A DNA stretch of 64,000 nt from Ctena decussata. Lineage: Eukaryota; Mollusca; Bivalvia; Lucinida; Lucinidae. Below, one piece after another: positions 26,285 to 38,395 of the stretch. The position numbers and the translations under genes were made by a program. The stretch lies in assembly GCA_963989385.1 (NCBI GenBank), contig OZ022502.1, positions 8,695,001-8,759,000 of the forward strand, written 5' to 3'. The stretch's first letter is position 1. Each line of letters starts with the position of its first letter. The notes under the pieces are model-generated. The model was given only the letters and a program-made list of their open reading frames with translations, was not told the origin of the DNA and searched no databases.

Positions 26285-29095
26285 TGTAAGAATAAACATT
26301 CTGACACAGTTTCATTGAGATTGGATCAAAACTGTGCCCTCTGGAGCGTATACAAGGTCGTTCTTATATTTGACCTAGTGACCAAGTTTTTGACCTGACA
26401 AGACCCAGTTTCAAACTTTATCTAGATTTCATTAAGATAAACATTCTGACAGAGTTTCATGAAGATTGGATCAAAACTGTGCCCTCTAGGGTGTACACAA
26501 AGTTTTTCTAAGATTTGACCTTGAGCCAACGTGACTCAGTTTCATAGGGGGCTTAGATATATGGACAATAAACATTTTGACATAGTTTCATGAAGATTGG
26601 ATCAAACCTTCGCCTTCTAGTGCTTACACAACGTTTTTCTAAGATTTGACCTAGTGACCTAGTTTTTACACGACATGACCTACTTTCAAACTTGGCCGAG
26701 AGTTTATGAAGATAAACATTCTGACAAAGTTTCATAAAGATTGGATCAAAACTGTGTCCTCTAGAGCGTAAACAAGGTTTTTCTAAGATTTGACCTAGTG
26801 ACCTAGTTTTCAACCCGACATGACCCAGTTTCAAACTTGTCCTACATTTTATGAGGATAAACATTCTGACAAAGTTTCATGAACTTTGAATCAAAACTCT
26901 GCCTTCTACAGCGCACACAAGGTTTTTCTAAGATTTGACCTAGTGACCTAGTTTATGACTCGACATGACCCAGTTTCGAACTTGACCTAGAGTTAATGGA
27001 GATAAACATTCTGACAATGTTTCATAAAAATTGGATCAAAACTGTGTCCTCTAGAGCGTACACAAGGTTTTTCTATGATTTGACCTAGAGACCTAGTTTT
27101 AGACCCGACGTGACCCAGTTTCGAAGTTGTTCTAGATATTATGAGGATAAACATTCTGACAAAGTTTCATGAACTTTGGATGAAAACTGTGCCTTCTAGA
27201 GCGTAAACAATGTTTTTCTAAGATTTGACCTAGTGACCAAGTTTTTGACCCGACATGACCCAGTTTTAAACTTATCCTACATATTATGAGGATAAACATT
27301 CTGACAAAGTTTCATGAACTTTGGATCAAAACTGTGTCCTCTAGAGCGTACACAAGGTTTTCCTATGATTTAACCTAGTGACCTTGTTTTTGACCCGACA
27401 TGACCTACTTTCAAACTTGGCCAAGAGTTTAAGGAAGTAAACATTCTAACAAAGTTTCATAAAGATTAGATCAAAACTGTGTCCTCTAGAGCGTAAACAA
27501 GGTTTTTCTATGATTTCACCTTGTGACCTAGTTTTTGACCCGACATGACCCAGTTTCAAACTTGTCCTACATATTATGAGGATAAACATTCTGACAAAGT
27601 TTCATGAACTTTGGATCAAAACTGTGCCTTCTAGAGCGTACACAAGGCTTTTCTAAGATTTGACCTAGTGACCTAGTTTTTGACCCAACAAGACCCAGTT
27701 TCGAACTTGGCCTAGAGTTTATAGAGATAAACATTCTGACAATGTTTCATAAACATTGGATCAAAACTGTGTCCTCTAGAGCATACACAAGGTTTTTTAT
27801 ATGATTTGACCTAGTGACCTAGTTTTTGACCCGACATGACCCAGTTTCAAACTTATCCTAGATATAATAAGCATAAACTTTCTGATTAAGTTTCATGAAC
27901 TTTGGATCAAAACTGTGCCTTCTAGAGCGCACACAAGGTTTTTCTAAGATTTGACCTAGTGACCTAGTTTTTGACCCGACATGACCCAGTTTCAAACTTG
28001 GCCTAGAGTTTATGAAGATAAACATTCTGACAAAGTTTCATAAAGATTGGATCAAAACTGTGTCCTCTAGAGCGTACACAAGGTTTTCCTATGATTAAAC
28101 TAGTGACCTAGTTTTAGACCCGACTTGACCCAGTTTCGAACTTGTCCTAGATACTATGAGGATAAACTTTCTGATTAAGTTTCATGAACTTTGGATCAAA
28201 ACTGTGCCTTCTAGAGCGTACACAAGGTTTTTCTTAGATTTCACCTAGTGACCTAGTTTTTGATCCGACATGACCCAGTTTCGAACTTGGCCTAGAGTTT
28301 ATGTAGATAAACATTCTGACAAAGTTTGATAAAGATTGGATCAAAACTGTGTCATCTAGAGCTTACACAAGGTTTTTCTATGATTTGACCTAGTGACCTA
28401 GTTTTAGACCCGACGTGACCCAGTTTCGAACTTGTCCTAGATACTATGAGGATAAACGTTCTGACAAAGTTTCATGAATTTTGGATGAAAACTGTGCCCT
28501 CTAGAGCGTACACAAGGTTTTTCTAAGATTTGACCTAGTGACCTAGTTTTTGACCTGACATGACCCAGTTTCGAACTTGACCTAGAGTTTATGTAGATAA
28601 ACATTCTGACAAAGATTCATAAAGATTGGATCAAAACTGTGTCCTCTAGAGCGTACACAAGGTTTTTCTATGATTTGACCTAGTGACCTAGTTTTAGACC
28701 CGACGTGACCCAGTTTCAAACTTGTCCTATATACTATGAGGATAAACATTCTGACAAAGTTTCATGAACTTTGGATGAAAACTGTGCCCTCTAGAGCGTA
28801 CACAAGGTTTTTCTAAGATTTGACCTAGTGACCTAGTTTTTGACCCGACATGACCCAGTTTCGAACTTGGGCTAGATTTTATGGAGATAAACATTCTGAC
28901 AAAGTTTCATAAAGATTGGATCAAAAATGTGTCCTCTAGAGCGTACACAAGGTTTTTCTATGATTTGACCTAGTGACCTAGTTTTAGACCCGACGTGACC
29001 CAGTTTCGAACTTGGCCTAGATTTTATGGAGATAAACATTCTGACAAAGTTTCATAAAGATTGGATCAAAACTGTGCCCGCTAGAGTGTACACAA
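26285..29095. repeat. Tandem array of about 19 units of about 146 bp with dimeric order
   Basis: Each unit has GATAAACATTCTGACAAAGT, TTCTAGAGCGTACACAAGG and TGACCTAGTGACCTAG. Two subtypes largely alternate: one with AAAGATTGGATCAAAACTGT then GTCC, the other with GAACTTTGGATCAAAACTGT then GCC. This makes a higher-order dimer of about 290 bp. The start and the last two units break the alternation. Confidence 0.9.
26647..26686 (-). promoter_or_regulatory. Representative cluster of four direct AGGTCA-type half-sites
   Basis: Read on the minus strand, the unit consensus is GGGTCA, 4 nt, GGGTCA, 6 nt, AGGTCA, 2 nt, AGGTCA. The last pair (TGACCTAGTGACCT on the + strand) is perfect in at least a dozen units of the array. 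Here the first pair is partly degraded. Confidence 0.45.
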
Positions 29096-29504
29096 GCAAA
29101 AGTTGACGGACGTCCGGACGGACGTCCACACGTACGACGGACATCACGGTATCCCAAAAGCTCACCCTGAGCACTTCGTGCTCAGGCGAGCTAAAAATAG
29201 ACAAACAAAGGGGCTGATAAGCAGGAGAAGGCTGATTCTCTCTTATACGGTACAACTAGTCATACCCAACATTTGTACCAAATTTCAAAGTCCTAGCTAT
29301 AGCGGTTCCTGAGCAATCTTTGACAAAAAATTAATTGGAGAGAAAGAAAAAATGGACAAACAAAGGGACTGATAAGCAGGAGAAGGCTGATTCTCTCATA
29401 CACGGTACAACTAGTCACACCCAACGTTTGTACCAAATTTCAAAGTCCTAGCTATAGGGGTTCCTGAGAAATTTTTGACAAAAAATTAATTGGAGAGAAA
29501 GAAA

Positions 29505-29851
29505 GTAAAAAGTATGCAAAGACCAGGAACTGAAACAATCAAAATCCAAATCCAGCCCTCAAACCATAGTTGGAAACAACTAAGATTACAAATAATCAAG
29601 ATACAGAGAACATATGGCCAACCGAGTGAGCAGCTTGTTCCCAAAAGGTGGCCACTCAGCAACCCAAACGGAACCAAAAATAATAAGAACATACATAAGG
29701 TAAAACATCACAGAAACTCTGACACCAAAAACAGGCAACAGAGAACCACAACAGAACTACCGCCTTGGAACGGTCAGTAATGAATTACTGGGGGGCTTAA
29801 ATCGATTTTACAGGCCCAACCTCACCCTCAGTTTCTGCAGTGGTACAAAAC
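29505..29851 (+). mobile_element. Retroelement-like 347 bp insert in element D
   Basis: The insert interrupts a D unit between GGAGAGAAAGAAAG and GAAAAAATGGAC. It is open on the + strand up to a stop at 29778-29780 (frame ends ELPPWNGQ), followed by about 70 bp containing GGGGGGCTTAAATCG and CAGGCCCAACCTCACC. The form suggests the 3' end of an ORF plus a 3' UTR from a truncated non-LTR element. The family is not recognised. Confidence 0.4.
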
Positions 29852-29997
29852 AGAAAAAATGGACAAACAAAGGGACTGATAAGCAGGAGAAGGCTGATTC
29901 TCTCTTACACGGTACAACTAGTCATACCCAACGTTTGTACCAAATTTCAAAGTCCTAGCTATAGTGGTTCCTGAGAAATCTGTGACAGAAAAAATGT

Positions 29998-30000
<3 letters not shown>

Positions 30001-30028
<28 letters not shown>
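30001..30028. repeat. (CA)n microsatellite near the end of element D
   Basis: A CA run stands where related elements carry GACGGAC tracts, just before the terminal hairpin. Confidence 0.9.
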
Positions 30029-30032
<4 letters not shown>

Positions 30033-30103
30033 TATTAACGGAAAGTCCAAAAACTATAAACCCCCTATATACTTCGTATACCGGGGGTATAATAACTCAA
30101 ATA

Positions 30104-30333
30104 CCGTAATCGACCTAATTAGCGCACATACCCCTATAAGCGCACATCATGGGAATTTCTGAGGCATATGACTATAAGCGCACATATTTTTGCTGATTTA
30201 TCTTTTTGATTGCTTGTTTGCAAAGTGCTGAAAACACTACAAAAATCTCCCAGTTTTCGCTTACAAAGCTTCTCCATCCTATATGACTATAAGCAGCTAT
30301 ACTCTGATGCTTGAAACATTAAATTCTGTTTCT

Positions 30334-30383
<50 letters not shown>

Positions 30384-30484
30384 ATTCTTTGAAATGTGCG
30401 CTTATTAGGAGAAAGTTTGCTGCAAGTATTTAATGCCATTTTGAAAATGTTAAATGCACAGTGCGCTAAAAGGGTCGAATACGG
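30104..30484. mobile_element. MITE H, 381 bp, TA target duplication
   Basis: The ends CCGTAATCGACC and GGTCGAATACGG are inverse with one mismatch. Flanking TA on both sides matches the empty unit of element C at 24528-24540 (ACTCAAATAGTATAAATGC). Subterminal TATAAGCGCACAT repeats occur three times at the left and inverted at the right (about 30397). TA duplication suggests a Tc1/mariner-type mobiliser. An (AT)n run fills 30337-30381. Confidence 0.8.
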
Positions 30485-32156
30485 TAGTATAAATGCTAAA
30501 GTTATGGTTCTTGCATTCTGCATGTCGTCTGATGTTGATTGATATTTGTATGAACTTTCATGAATATAGCTTGAATGGTTTTAAAGTTACAGACAGACTC
30601 GACTGAGACGCAATTTTGAGATGGACAAAGTTCCAAGGGAAATAACTCAAAAAGTATAAACGCCAGAGTGCATTCTGCACGTCGTCTGATGTTGATTGAT
30701 ATTTGTATGAACTTTCATGAATATAGCTTGAATGGTTTTAAAGTTATAGACGGACTCGACTGAGACGCAATTTTGAGATGGACAAAGTTCCAAGGGAAAT
30801 AACTCAAAAAGTATAAATGCCAGAGTTACCATTTGTGCACTCTGCACATCGCCTATGTTGATTGATATTTGTATGAAGTTTCGTGAATAAAGCTCAAGCA
30901 GTTTTCAAGTTATAATGCGGACACAATTGAAACACAATTTTGTGATGGACTAAGTTCCAAGGGAAATAACTCAAAAAGTATAAATGCCAGAGTTACCATT
31001 CTTGCACTCTGCACGTCGTCTCATGTTGATTGATATTTATATGAAGTTTCGCGAATATAGCTTGAGCTGTTTTCAAGTTATAGAACTGACACGATTGAAA
31101 CACAATTTTGTGATGGACTAAGTTCCAAGGGAAATAACTCAAAAAGTATAAATGCCAGAGTTACCATTCTTGCACTCAGCACGTCGTCTTATGTTGATTG
31201 ATATTTATATGAAGTTTCGCTAATATAGCTTGAGCGGTTTTCAAGTTATACAACGGACACGATTGAAACACAATTTTGTGATGGACTAAGTTCCAAGGGA
31301 AATAACTCAACAAGTATAAATGCCAGAGTTAGCATTCTTGCTTTCTGCACGTCGTCTCATGTTGATTGATAATTATATGAAGTTTCGCGAATATAGCTTG
31401 AGCGGTTTTTAAGTTATAGAACGGACACGATTTGTGACAGACGGACAGACGCCCGGGGAAAAACAATATGTCTCCCGACCCTAAAGGGGGGAGACATAAT
31501 AATGTTTGAAACACTTCAATGCAAGAATCATTTTGCCACAAATTTCGTCAATATCCATTCAACGGTTACAGAGATATTGTCATTTTCATGTTTTTGACTA
31601 TTTTTAGTAATGGCAGATGGCAGCCATCTTGGAATGCCAAAATGCAAAAAAATCGAAAAGGCTCCATGAAAGGACCATTCTGACAAAAAATTAGTCCAAT
31701 TCCATTGCTATTTTTAGAAAACAGGGACCAATGTGACTGGTCTATATTTGGTTACGTTTGAAGCACTTCAATGCAAGAATCATTTGCGACAAATTTCGTC
31801 AAAATCCATTCAGCGGTTACTGAGATATTGTCATTTTCATGTTTTGTGCTATTTTTAGTAACGGTTGATGGTGGCCATCTTGGGTTGACAAATTGCAATT
31901 AATCAAAATGGCTTCATGCAAGGAACATTCTGACATAAAGTTGGTCCAATTCCATTCAAGGGTTCTTGAGAAATTGTCATTTTTCTGTTTGTGCTATTTT
32001 TAGTAACAGTCCCCCTGGTGGCCATCTTGGATAGTCAATTGGCACAAATTTGAAACAATTCCATTCAACCCATTTCTGACCAAATCTGACCAGAATCCAT
32101 TTAAGATTCCTTGAAATATTGGCATTTGAGCAAAATCGGTCTTTTATTCGCTAAGT

Positions 32157-32171
32157 AGGTCACTGTGACCT
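32157..32171. promoter_or_regulatory. Perfect inverted-repeat-3 half-sites (element B)
   Basis: AGGTCACTGTGACCT, identical to the site at 12387-12401 and at the same position of the family unit. Confidence 0.55.
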
Positions 32172-35100
32172 AATTCCGCTATAGACTTTTTTCATTTTTA
32201 CAATTTTTAATTCCAAGATCCCATTAATGTTCCACACACACTTTCAACCAAATATACCCAATGGTTCTGGAGAAGAAGTTGATTTTGTTGTTTTTGCTAT
32301 TTTTAGTAACGGCGGCCATCTTGGGTTCTCAACCTGACCCAATTTTGCAATTTTGAAACTTTGCAGTCTGGTCATACTTCATGTGAAATTTGAGACCCAT
32401 GGGTACAGGGATTTTAGAGCAGAAGTTGTTTGAAGTTGTTCAAATTTGTTATTTTTGGACATTCGCAATTGAGCAAAAATACAGTCGTAAACAAAAATAA
32501 GGTCACTGCGACAAAACTCCGCAACAGATTTTTTTCACTTTTACAATTCTGAATACCAATGTTCCACTGATGTTTCATGCCAAATTTCAGACAAATATAT
32601 CCAGTGGTTCTGGAGAAGAAGATGATTTTGTTATTTTTGCTATTCTTAGTAACAGCAGCCATCTTGGATATTCCACCTGACCCAATTTTATAATTCTGAG
32701 ACCTTGGAGTCAGGTCATGCTCCATGTGAAATTTGAGAACCATGGGTCCAGTGGTTTTATAGAAGAAGATGTTTGAATAATTTGTTTTCAATTGTTGATG
32801 TACGACGAACGCCGCACGACGAACGCCGGACGCTTTGGTATGACAATAGCTCACTATGGCCCTTCGGGCCAGGTGAGCTAAATATACTAGCTATACCATT
32901 CTTCGTTATAATACATTCCCTTGACAATATACACATCACCATCAAGTTGTGTTAGAATATTCAAAACGGTTAATTTACGGAAATTTATGCAAAGGCAGAT
33001 AATTCAGTAAGCAAGTCAGAGTTGTGGTTCTTGCTTAGGATACGTTTACCCATTATTATACACATTCCTACAAAGTTTCATTCTAATATTTCAAAAGGTT
33101 AAGGAGATATGGAGTGAACTGAAAATTCTAAAAATACTATTCAAAGGGAGGTTACATCAAAATTAAGAAAGGGGGAGCAACCATTCTTATATGTGACACA
33201 TCATCTTTGCTTTAAAGTTTCATCATGATATTCCAAACAGTTACCGATTTAAGGGATGCACAAGATAATCATACACAAAAATAGTCTAAAATAACTAGTA
33301 AAAGGGATGTAACTCTGAAACAAAGAAAGGGAGAGCAATCATTGTTTTGAGACACATCGTTGGGACTTCATACACATTGCTATGAAGTTTTATGAAGATA
33401 TCCCAAACAGTTATCTACTTATGATGCGCACAAGACCTGCAGGGTAAAAAAAAATCAAAGGGGCATAACTTCAAAACTAAGGAAGGTGGGGCAACCATTC
33501 TTACACATGACATGTTCCCCCTACCTAATACATATGCCTATAAAATTTCATGAAGATATTCCAAATGGTCACTGAGTTATGGGGCGCACTAGAATGTTTA
33601 CGGACGGACTATTCAAAGGTGGGTTACTCCAAAATTAAGAAAGGGGGAGCAACAATTCTTATATGTGACACATCATCTTGTGATCATGCACTTTGCTTTA
33701 AAGTTTCATCATGATATTCCAGTTACCGAGTTAAGGGATGCACAAGATAAGTATACACAACAAGAGGACCATTGGTCCTGTAGCTCACCTGAGTCCATTC
33801 AGCCTCAATATTCTAAGGTACATTACTCTAAGGCAAATCGTACAATATGGTCCAATGTGAAATGCATCTGAGATACTGGCAGGTGAGGGATCTTTGCCCA
33901 TGGGCGACTTGTTATATATTCCCCTACCCATACTAGTAGTGGATATGGCCACCTCATCAATCTGCATACATTCGCAAAATGTCCAGGCCTTTTAAGGGGA
34001 AAATTCCTATAAACAATGATGTCCTTCCGCATAAATAACAAAGTGTGCCAAGTATTAGGTGTGCATCAAATGTTGGCGACCAATAATAGGAGTGCAGAAG
34101 CCCATGCACAGGAACTGTAACTAGCATTTCTCTGTAAAGCGAACTGGTTCAAGATATTGTTATACTAAACACTTGTGTGAAGTTAAATCAAAATCGGTCC
34201 ATAAATGAAATTGCTAGAGCAATGACAATGTTTTTCTAAATAGAGCAACTGTGACCTTGACCTAAGAATGCTGCAACGCGAACTTGTTCAAGATTGTGTC
34301 CTACTAAACATTTGTGTGAAGTTAAATCAAAATCGGTCCATAAATGAAGTGGCCAGAGCGATGACAAAGTTTTTCTAAAAACGGCAACTGTGAACTTGAC
34401 CTTAGAAATGCAAACTTGTTCAAGATCTTGTCATACTAAACATTTGTGTCAAGTTAAATAAAAATCGGTCCATGAAAGAAGGCGCTAGAGCGATGACAAA
34501 GTTTTTCAAAAAATTGCCACTTTGACCTTGACCCAAGAACACTGAAATGCAAACTTGTCCAAGATATTGCCATACTAATCACTTGTGTGAATTTAAATCG
34601 AAATTGGTCCATAAATAAGGCGCTAGAGCGATGACAAAGTTTTTCTAAAAATAATCACTGTGACCTTGACATTGACCTCAGGACGCTGAAACCTGAGCTT
34701 GTTCAAGATATTGTCCTACTAAACATTTTTGTGAAGTTTTATTCAAAATCAGTCCATAAATGAAGGCGCTAGAGCGATGACACAGTTTTTCTAAAAATAG
34801 CCAATGTAACCTTGACCTTGACCCAAGAACACCGAAACGCGAACTTGTCCAAGATATTGTCATACTTATCATTTGTGTGATATTAAATTGAATTGGGTCG
34901 AGAAATTGAAGGCGCTAGAGCGATGACAAAGTTTTTCTAAAAAAGCCACTGTGACCTTGACATTGAACTTAGGATGCTGAAACGTGAGCTTATTCAAGAT
35001 ATTGTCATACTAAACATTTGTGTGAAGTTTTACTTTTACTTTTTTTTTTATTTTTACTTTAATCAAAATCGGTCCATAAATGAAGGAGTTAAATTGATGA

Positions 35101-35184
35101 CAAAGTTTTTCTAAAAATAGCCACTGTGACCTTGACCTTGACCTCAGAATGCTGAAACGCGAAATTATCCAAGATATTGTCATA

Positions 35185-35942
35185 TAGTCCGTTTGCTCCC
35201 AAATGCAAACGGCATCCCCAATATTTTCTCAAAACTGATGAGAGGTAGAAGATTTTCGAATCACTCACTCTTAATTTTCATCCAATACATTTTGCAGAAA
35301 TGTGAGGTTTTGCATAAAAAAGTTTCTATACAAAAACAGGACCTAAAATATGTCATTTTCACCTCTTAATTACAAGGGAGTAAAAGTTAGCTGTTGGAAT
35401 TCCCGTTTAGTTTACCTGTTAGAGCATGTGGCCAATGTATGCTATCCCTAGAACAAAATTTGCATAATTAATTGAAATTTTATTCTAAATCCATTTTTTT
35501 CTACTTTTTGTTTCATCCATATATTATAAAATTTTAAAACATACAATTTTTACTCGCAAAATAATATAATAGTTTAATATTTATTTACAACATAGTATCA
35601 CCTGACCAGTGATACCATGCATTACGCGTGCGGACAGGTGAATACATTTTACTATTTCATTCATATACGCCCACACTTGTAGTAAACAACGAGTTTACGC
35701 TATTGCCTATCAACAATATTTTGGCTATTCTAACATGCATACGACGCCCTTTTGTGAAACTGCTCAGTTTTTGCATTAAAGTCAATGGAAAATATTTTAC
35801 AAAAGCATCCAAAAAATTGGACTTTCCGTATTCTGTTATGTATAGTTACAGGAATCATTAGGACATTGGAACATTTGATGGAACTTTCATCGTTTTCGAG
35901 AAAATAAGCAAAACCCCGTTTGCACTTGGGAGCAAACGGACA
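35185..35942. mobile_element. DNA transposon remnant U with 27 bp TIRs
   Basis: GTCCGTTTGCTCCCAAATGC continues AAACGG at the left. The right end is its inverse with one mismatch. It splits the F unit CATTGTCATACTAATCACTT, with ATA on both sides as the possible duplication. The interior is AT-rich. The 77-codon + frame at 35628-35861 has no recognised domain. Confidence 0.7.
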
Positions 35943-37631
35943 ATACCAATCACTTGTGTGAAATTAAATCCACAAATCAAGGGGACAGAGTGATGACAAA
36001 GTTTTTCTAAAAATAGCCACTGTGACCTTGACCTTCATCCCATCATGCTGAAATGCAAACTCATTCGAGGTAATGTCATACCCAATACTTGTGTGAACTT
36101 ACATCAAAATCAGTTAATAAATGAGGTAGCTAGGTAGTGATGACAAAAGGTGAACATACGTACATACATACGTACGTACGGGACAGGCCCTATATCCCCT
36201 CCACAATTTCATTTGTACAACCTGGCCAACATTTGAAAAGGTCCAAGATGTTTTGGCCATCCTGGATACCTGCGAGTTTCAAGGAGCTGCAATCAAAATT
36301 GAAGAAGCTAGGGCCCGGACAACATTTTCCCCATCGTAAGTCTATGGGAAAATATTTTATCGTTCAAGGACAAGTAACTCTGAAAAGAATGATCCAACCT
36401 GGCCCAAATTCAAACTGGTCTGAGACGTTTTGACTGTCCTGGTTACCTACAAGTTACAAGAAGTTGTGATCAAAAATGAAGAAGCCAGGGCCCGGACAAC
36501 ATTTCTCCATTATAAGTCTATGGGAAAATATTTCAACACTCAAGGGCATGTAACTCTGAAAAGAATGATCCAACCTGGCCCAAATTCGAACTGGTTCGTG
36601 ATGATTTGGCAGTCCTGGATACCTGCAAGTTACAAGAAGTTGCGATCAAAAATGAAGAAGCTAGGGCCCGGACAACATTTTCTCCATTATAAGTCTATGG
36701 GAAAATATTTCATAGATCAAGGGCAAGTAACTCAGAAAAGAATGATCCAACCTGGCCCAAATTCGAACTGGTCCATGATGATTTGGCTGTCCTGGATACC
36801 TGCAAGTTACAAGAAGTTGCAATCAAAAATGAAGAAGTTACGGCCCGGACAACATTTTCCCCATTATATATTTTATGGCTCAAGGGCAAGTAACTCTGAA
36901 AAGAATGATTCAACCTGGCTCAAATTCGAACTGGTCCGAGATGTTTGCGCTGTTCTGGATACCTGCAAATTGCAAGAAGTTGCGATCAAAAATGATGAAG
37001 CTAAGGCCCGGACAACATTTCCCCCATTATAAGTCTATGGGAAAATATTTTATCGCTCAAGGGCAAGTAACTCTGTAAAGAATCGTCCAACCTGGCCCAA
37101 ATTCGAACTGGTCCCAGATGTTTTGGCTGTCCTGGATATCTGCAAGTTACACGAAGTTCCAGTCAAAAATGAAGAAGCTAGGGCCCGGACAACAGTTTCT
37201 CCATTATAAGTCTATGGGACCTTTTGGTTGCCATGGTAACCACAGTTTTCAACCAATCTGTACCAAAACTATATGCAATCAATCCCCCACCCCAACCATG
37301 CTACACTGGCGCTCACGTATTTGTACACATTCAAAACGCGTCGGGGACGCAGTTGATGCGCTCGGGATACGCGGTAATTATGGACGCGAATATTTTAGTA
37401 GCCAATGAAAATTCGTTCTCAGTTTTGCGTATACCGCAAAGCGACGCGTGCAACCCGCATTTTATGCAAATTTTATGGACCCAATCAAAATTGCGCACAT
37501 GATACGGGTAGTGACATAGTCCTTTGCGTCTCAATGCGCGTGTACGGGAACCAATCAAAATCGCGTATTGAATGCGAATCTTAAAGAATTCAAGTCAGGG
37601 TGGGGGGGATAAAATCCTCTGATCAGTGACC

Positions 37632-37925
37632 TATAAATAGCTGTGACCTGGAGGGCTGATTGGAGTTTTACGAGAGCATGTTTGGGAGAGGAGTGGTAGG
37701 TCACTGCTCTGATCAACATGACTTGGAAACGGCTGTCTCCAGGGCAGTGTCCTCAGCCCTATCCTATTCATTGTAATAATAAATACCCTTGATGATGCCC
37801 TGGGGGGGGGGGGGGGGGGAGGGGGCAAACCTCTCTCTTTCTCAGTTTGCAGATGACAGTGCTATCTGGACCTACCACTCCTCTCCCAAACATGCTCTCA
37901 TAAAACTCCAGTCAGCCCTCTAGAA
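37632..37925 (+). pseudogene. LINE RT fragment with inverted duplication
   Basis: On the + strand, QGSVLSPILFIVIINTLDDA is followed, across a poly-G run (37802-37819), by LSQFADDSAIWTYHSS: RT block 4 and the catalytic FADD block. The segment 37870-37909 returns inverted at 37661-37702 with one mismatch in about 40 bp, so part of the RT is present in both directions. The poly-G expansion and a stop (after LQSAL) show it is dead. It lies inside element X. Confidence 0.75.
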
Positions 37926-38019
37926 AATTCAGGCATGCGAATGTTTTTACATTGTCTCAAAGGCAAGGATAATTGCTTATTTGTGGCCTTGGTTGTGGAG
38001 AAAACTGGAGTACCTGAAG

Positions 38020-38395
38020 AATAACACCAACCTTCCTGCAGAGACTGTCTGAGTGATTCTGCTTCCTGCCGAGGATCTCGGCAGGAAGCAGAGTCACGTT
38101 GACAGTCTCGGTAGGAAGCCAATTTTCGAGGACAGAAGTCTCTGCAAGAAGCAAGAGATCGCGGACAGTCTCGGCGGAAGCCAAATATGATGTGAAGTCC
38201 GCCGAGACTGTCCCCGAGTTCTTGCTTCCTGCAAAGACTTCTGTACATGATAATTGGCTTCCTGCTGAGACTGTCTGCATGACTCTGCAGGAAGCCATTT
38301 ATCATGTACAGAAGTCTCGGCAGGAAGCAAGAACTCGCGGACAGTCTCGGCAGAAGCCAAATATGATGTACAGTCTCTGCAGGAAGCGAAAATTA
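38020..38395. repeat. Palindromic minisatellite of CTCGGCAGGAAGC modules
   Basis: Modules ACAGTCTCGGCAGGAAGC, AAGTCTCTGCAAGAAGC and CCAAATATGATGT recur about ten times in both orientations (for example CTTCCTGCCGAG then CTCGGCAGGAAG at about 38070-38092). Large nested hairpins are therefore possible. Frames in both directions are long and repetitive for the same reason and are not called as genes. Confidence 0.8.

Larger units (their letters stand above)
26148..29194 (-). mobile_element. Helitron-like element E (innermost)
   Basis: The left end is CAAGAGGGCCATGGTGGCCC (hairpin), then CGCTCACCTGAGC. The right end is GACGGACGTCCGGACGGACG, hairpin GAGCACTTCGTGCTC and AGGCGAGCTAA. The flanks GAAAGAAA/AAATAGACAAAC rejoin to the D unit (compare 25671-25690), so the insertion fell in an A run with no duplication. 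It is filled by a tandem array of about 146 bp units. It is the youngest layer of the J-B-C-D-E nest. Confidence 0.82.
24847..30092 (-). mobile_element. Helitron-like element D (split)
   Basis: The left end is CTAGAG with hairpin ATGTGAGC..GCTCACAT, then ATACCCCCGG. The right end is hairpin CCCCCTATATACTTCGTATA continuing CCGGGGG, then TATAA. TATACCCCCGG and CCGGGGGTATA are inverse copies. The flanks GGAAA/TAACTCAAA restore the C unit GGGAAATAACTC, so insertion was A/T without duplication. Units of about 150 bp (GACTGATAAGCAGGAGAAGG, CGGTACAACTAGTCATACCC) lie at 25200-26147, 29195-29504 and 29852-29990. It is interrupted by E and by a retro-insert. Confidence 0.8.
24157..31499 (-). mobile_element. 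Helitron-like element C (split)
   Basis: The left end is CTAGAATTGTTTTTCTACGA plus AAAACAG (hairpin), then ATGTCTCCCCCC. The right end is GACAGACGGACAGAC, a GTCTCCC..GGGGGGAGAC hairpin and ATAA. GTCTCCCCCC and GGGGGGAGAC form the asymmetric inverted repeat. The flanks CTTTAA/TAATGTTTGAA rejoin to the length of the host unit (compare 23600 and 31740), showing an A/T insertion with no duplication. Its own units (about 170 bp, GGGAAATAACTCAAAAAGTA) lie at 24280-24846 and 30093-31440. It is interrupted by D and by MITE H. Confidence 0.8.
23453..32881 (-). mobile_element. Non-autonomous Helitron-like element B (split)
   Basis: Same family as element A: CAAGAGGCCCAAATGAGCCT and TATCGCTCACCTGGC at the left, hairpin GGCCCTTCGGGCC and AGGTGAGCTAA at the right. 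Its own sequence is 23453-24156 and 31500-32881. The middle is element C, inserted within a unit. Units carry GCCATCTTGG and TATTTTTAGTAAC. The flanks join in register as one unit of host J. Confidence 0.78.

Noticed and set aside
26553..26864. 103-codon minus frame in element E
   Set aside because: The peptide repeats (SLGQILEK) with the 146 bp unit; it is a read-through of the array.
26148..29194. CRISPR-like array
   Set aside because: The units are 146 bp with no unique spacers, lie in eukaryotic transposon context, and have no cas genes.
29486..29780. Overlapping 68- and 96-codon frames as genes
   Set aside because: They cross the boundary between element D units and the 347 bp insert. 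At most the + frame is the truncated end of a retroelement ORF.
36137..37078. Frames of up to 200 codons over the CTAGGGCCCGGACAAC units
   Set aside because: The frames repeat with the tandem unit and shift between units. The same units elsewhere (39203, 43424) give broken frames.
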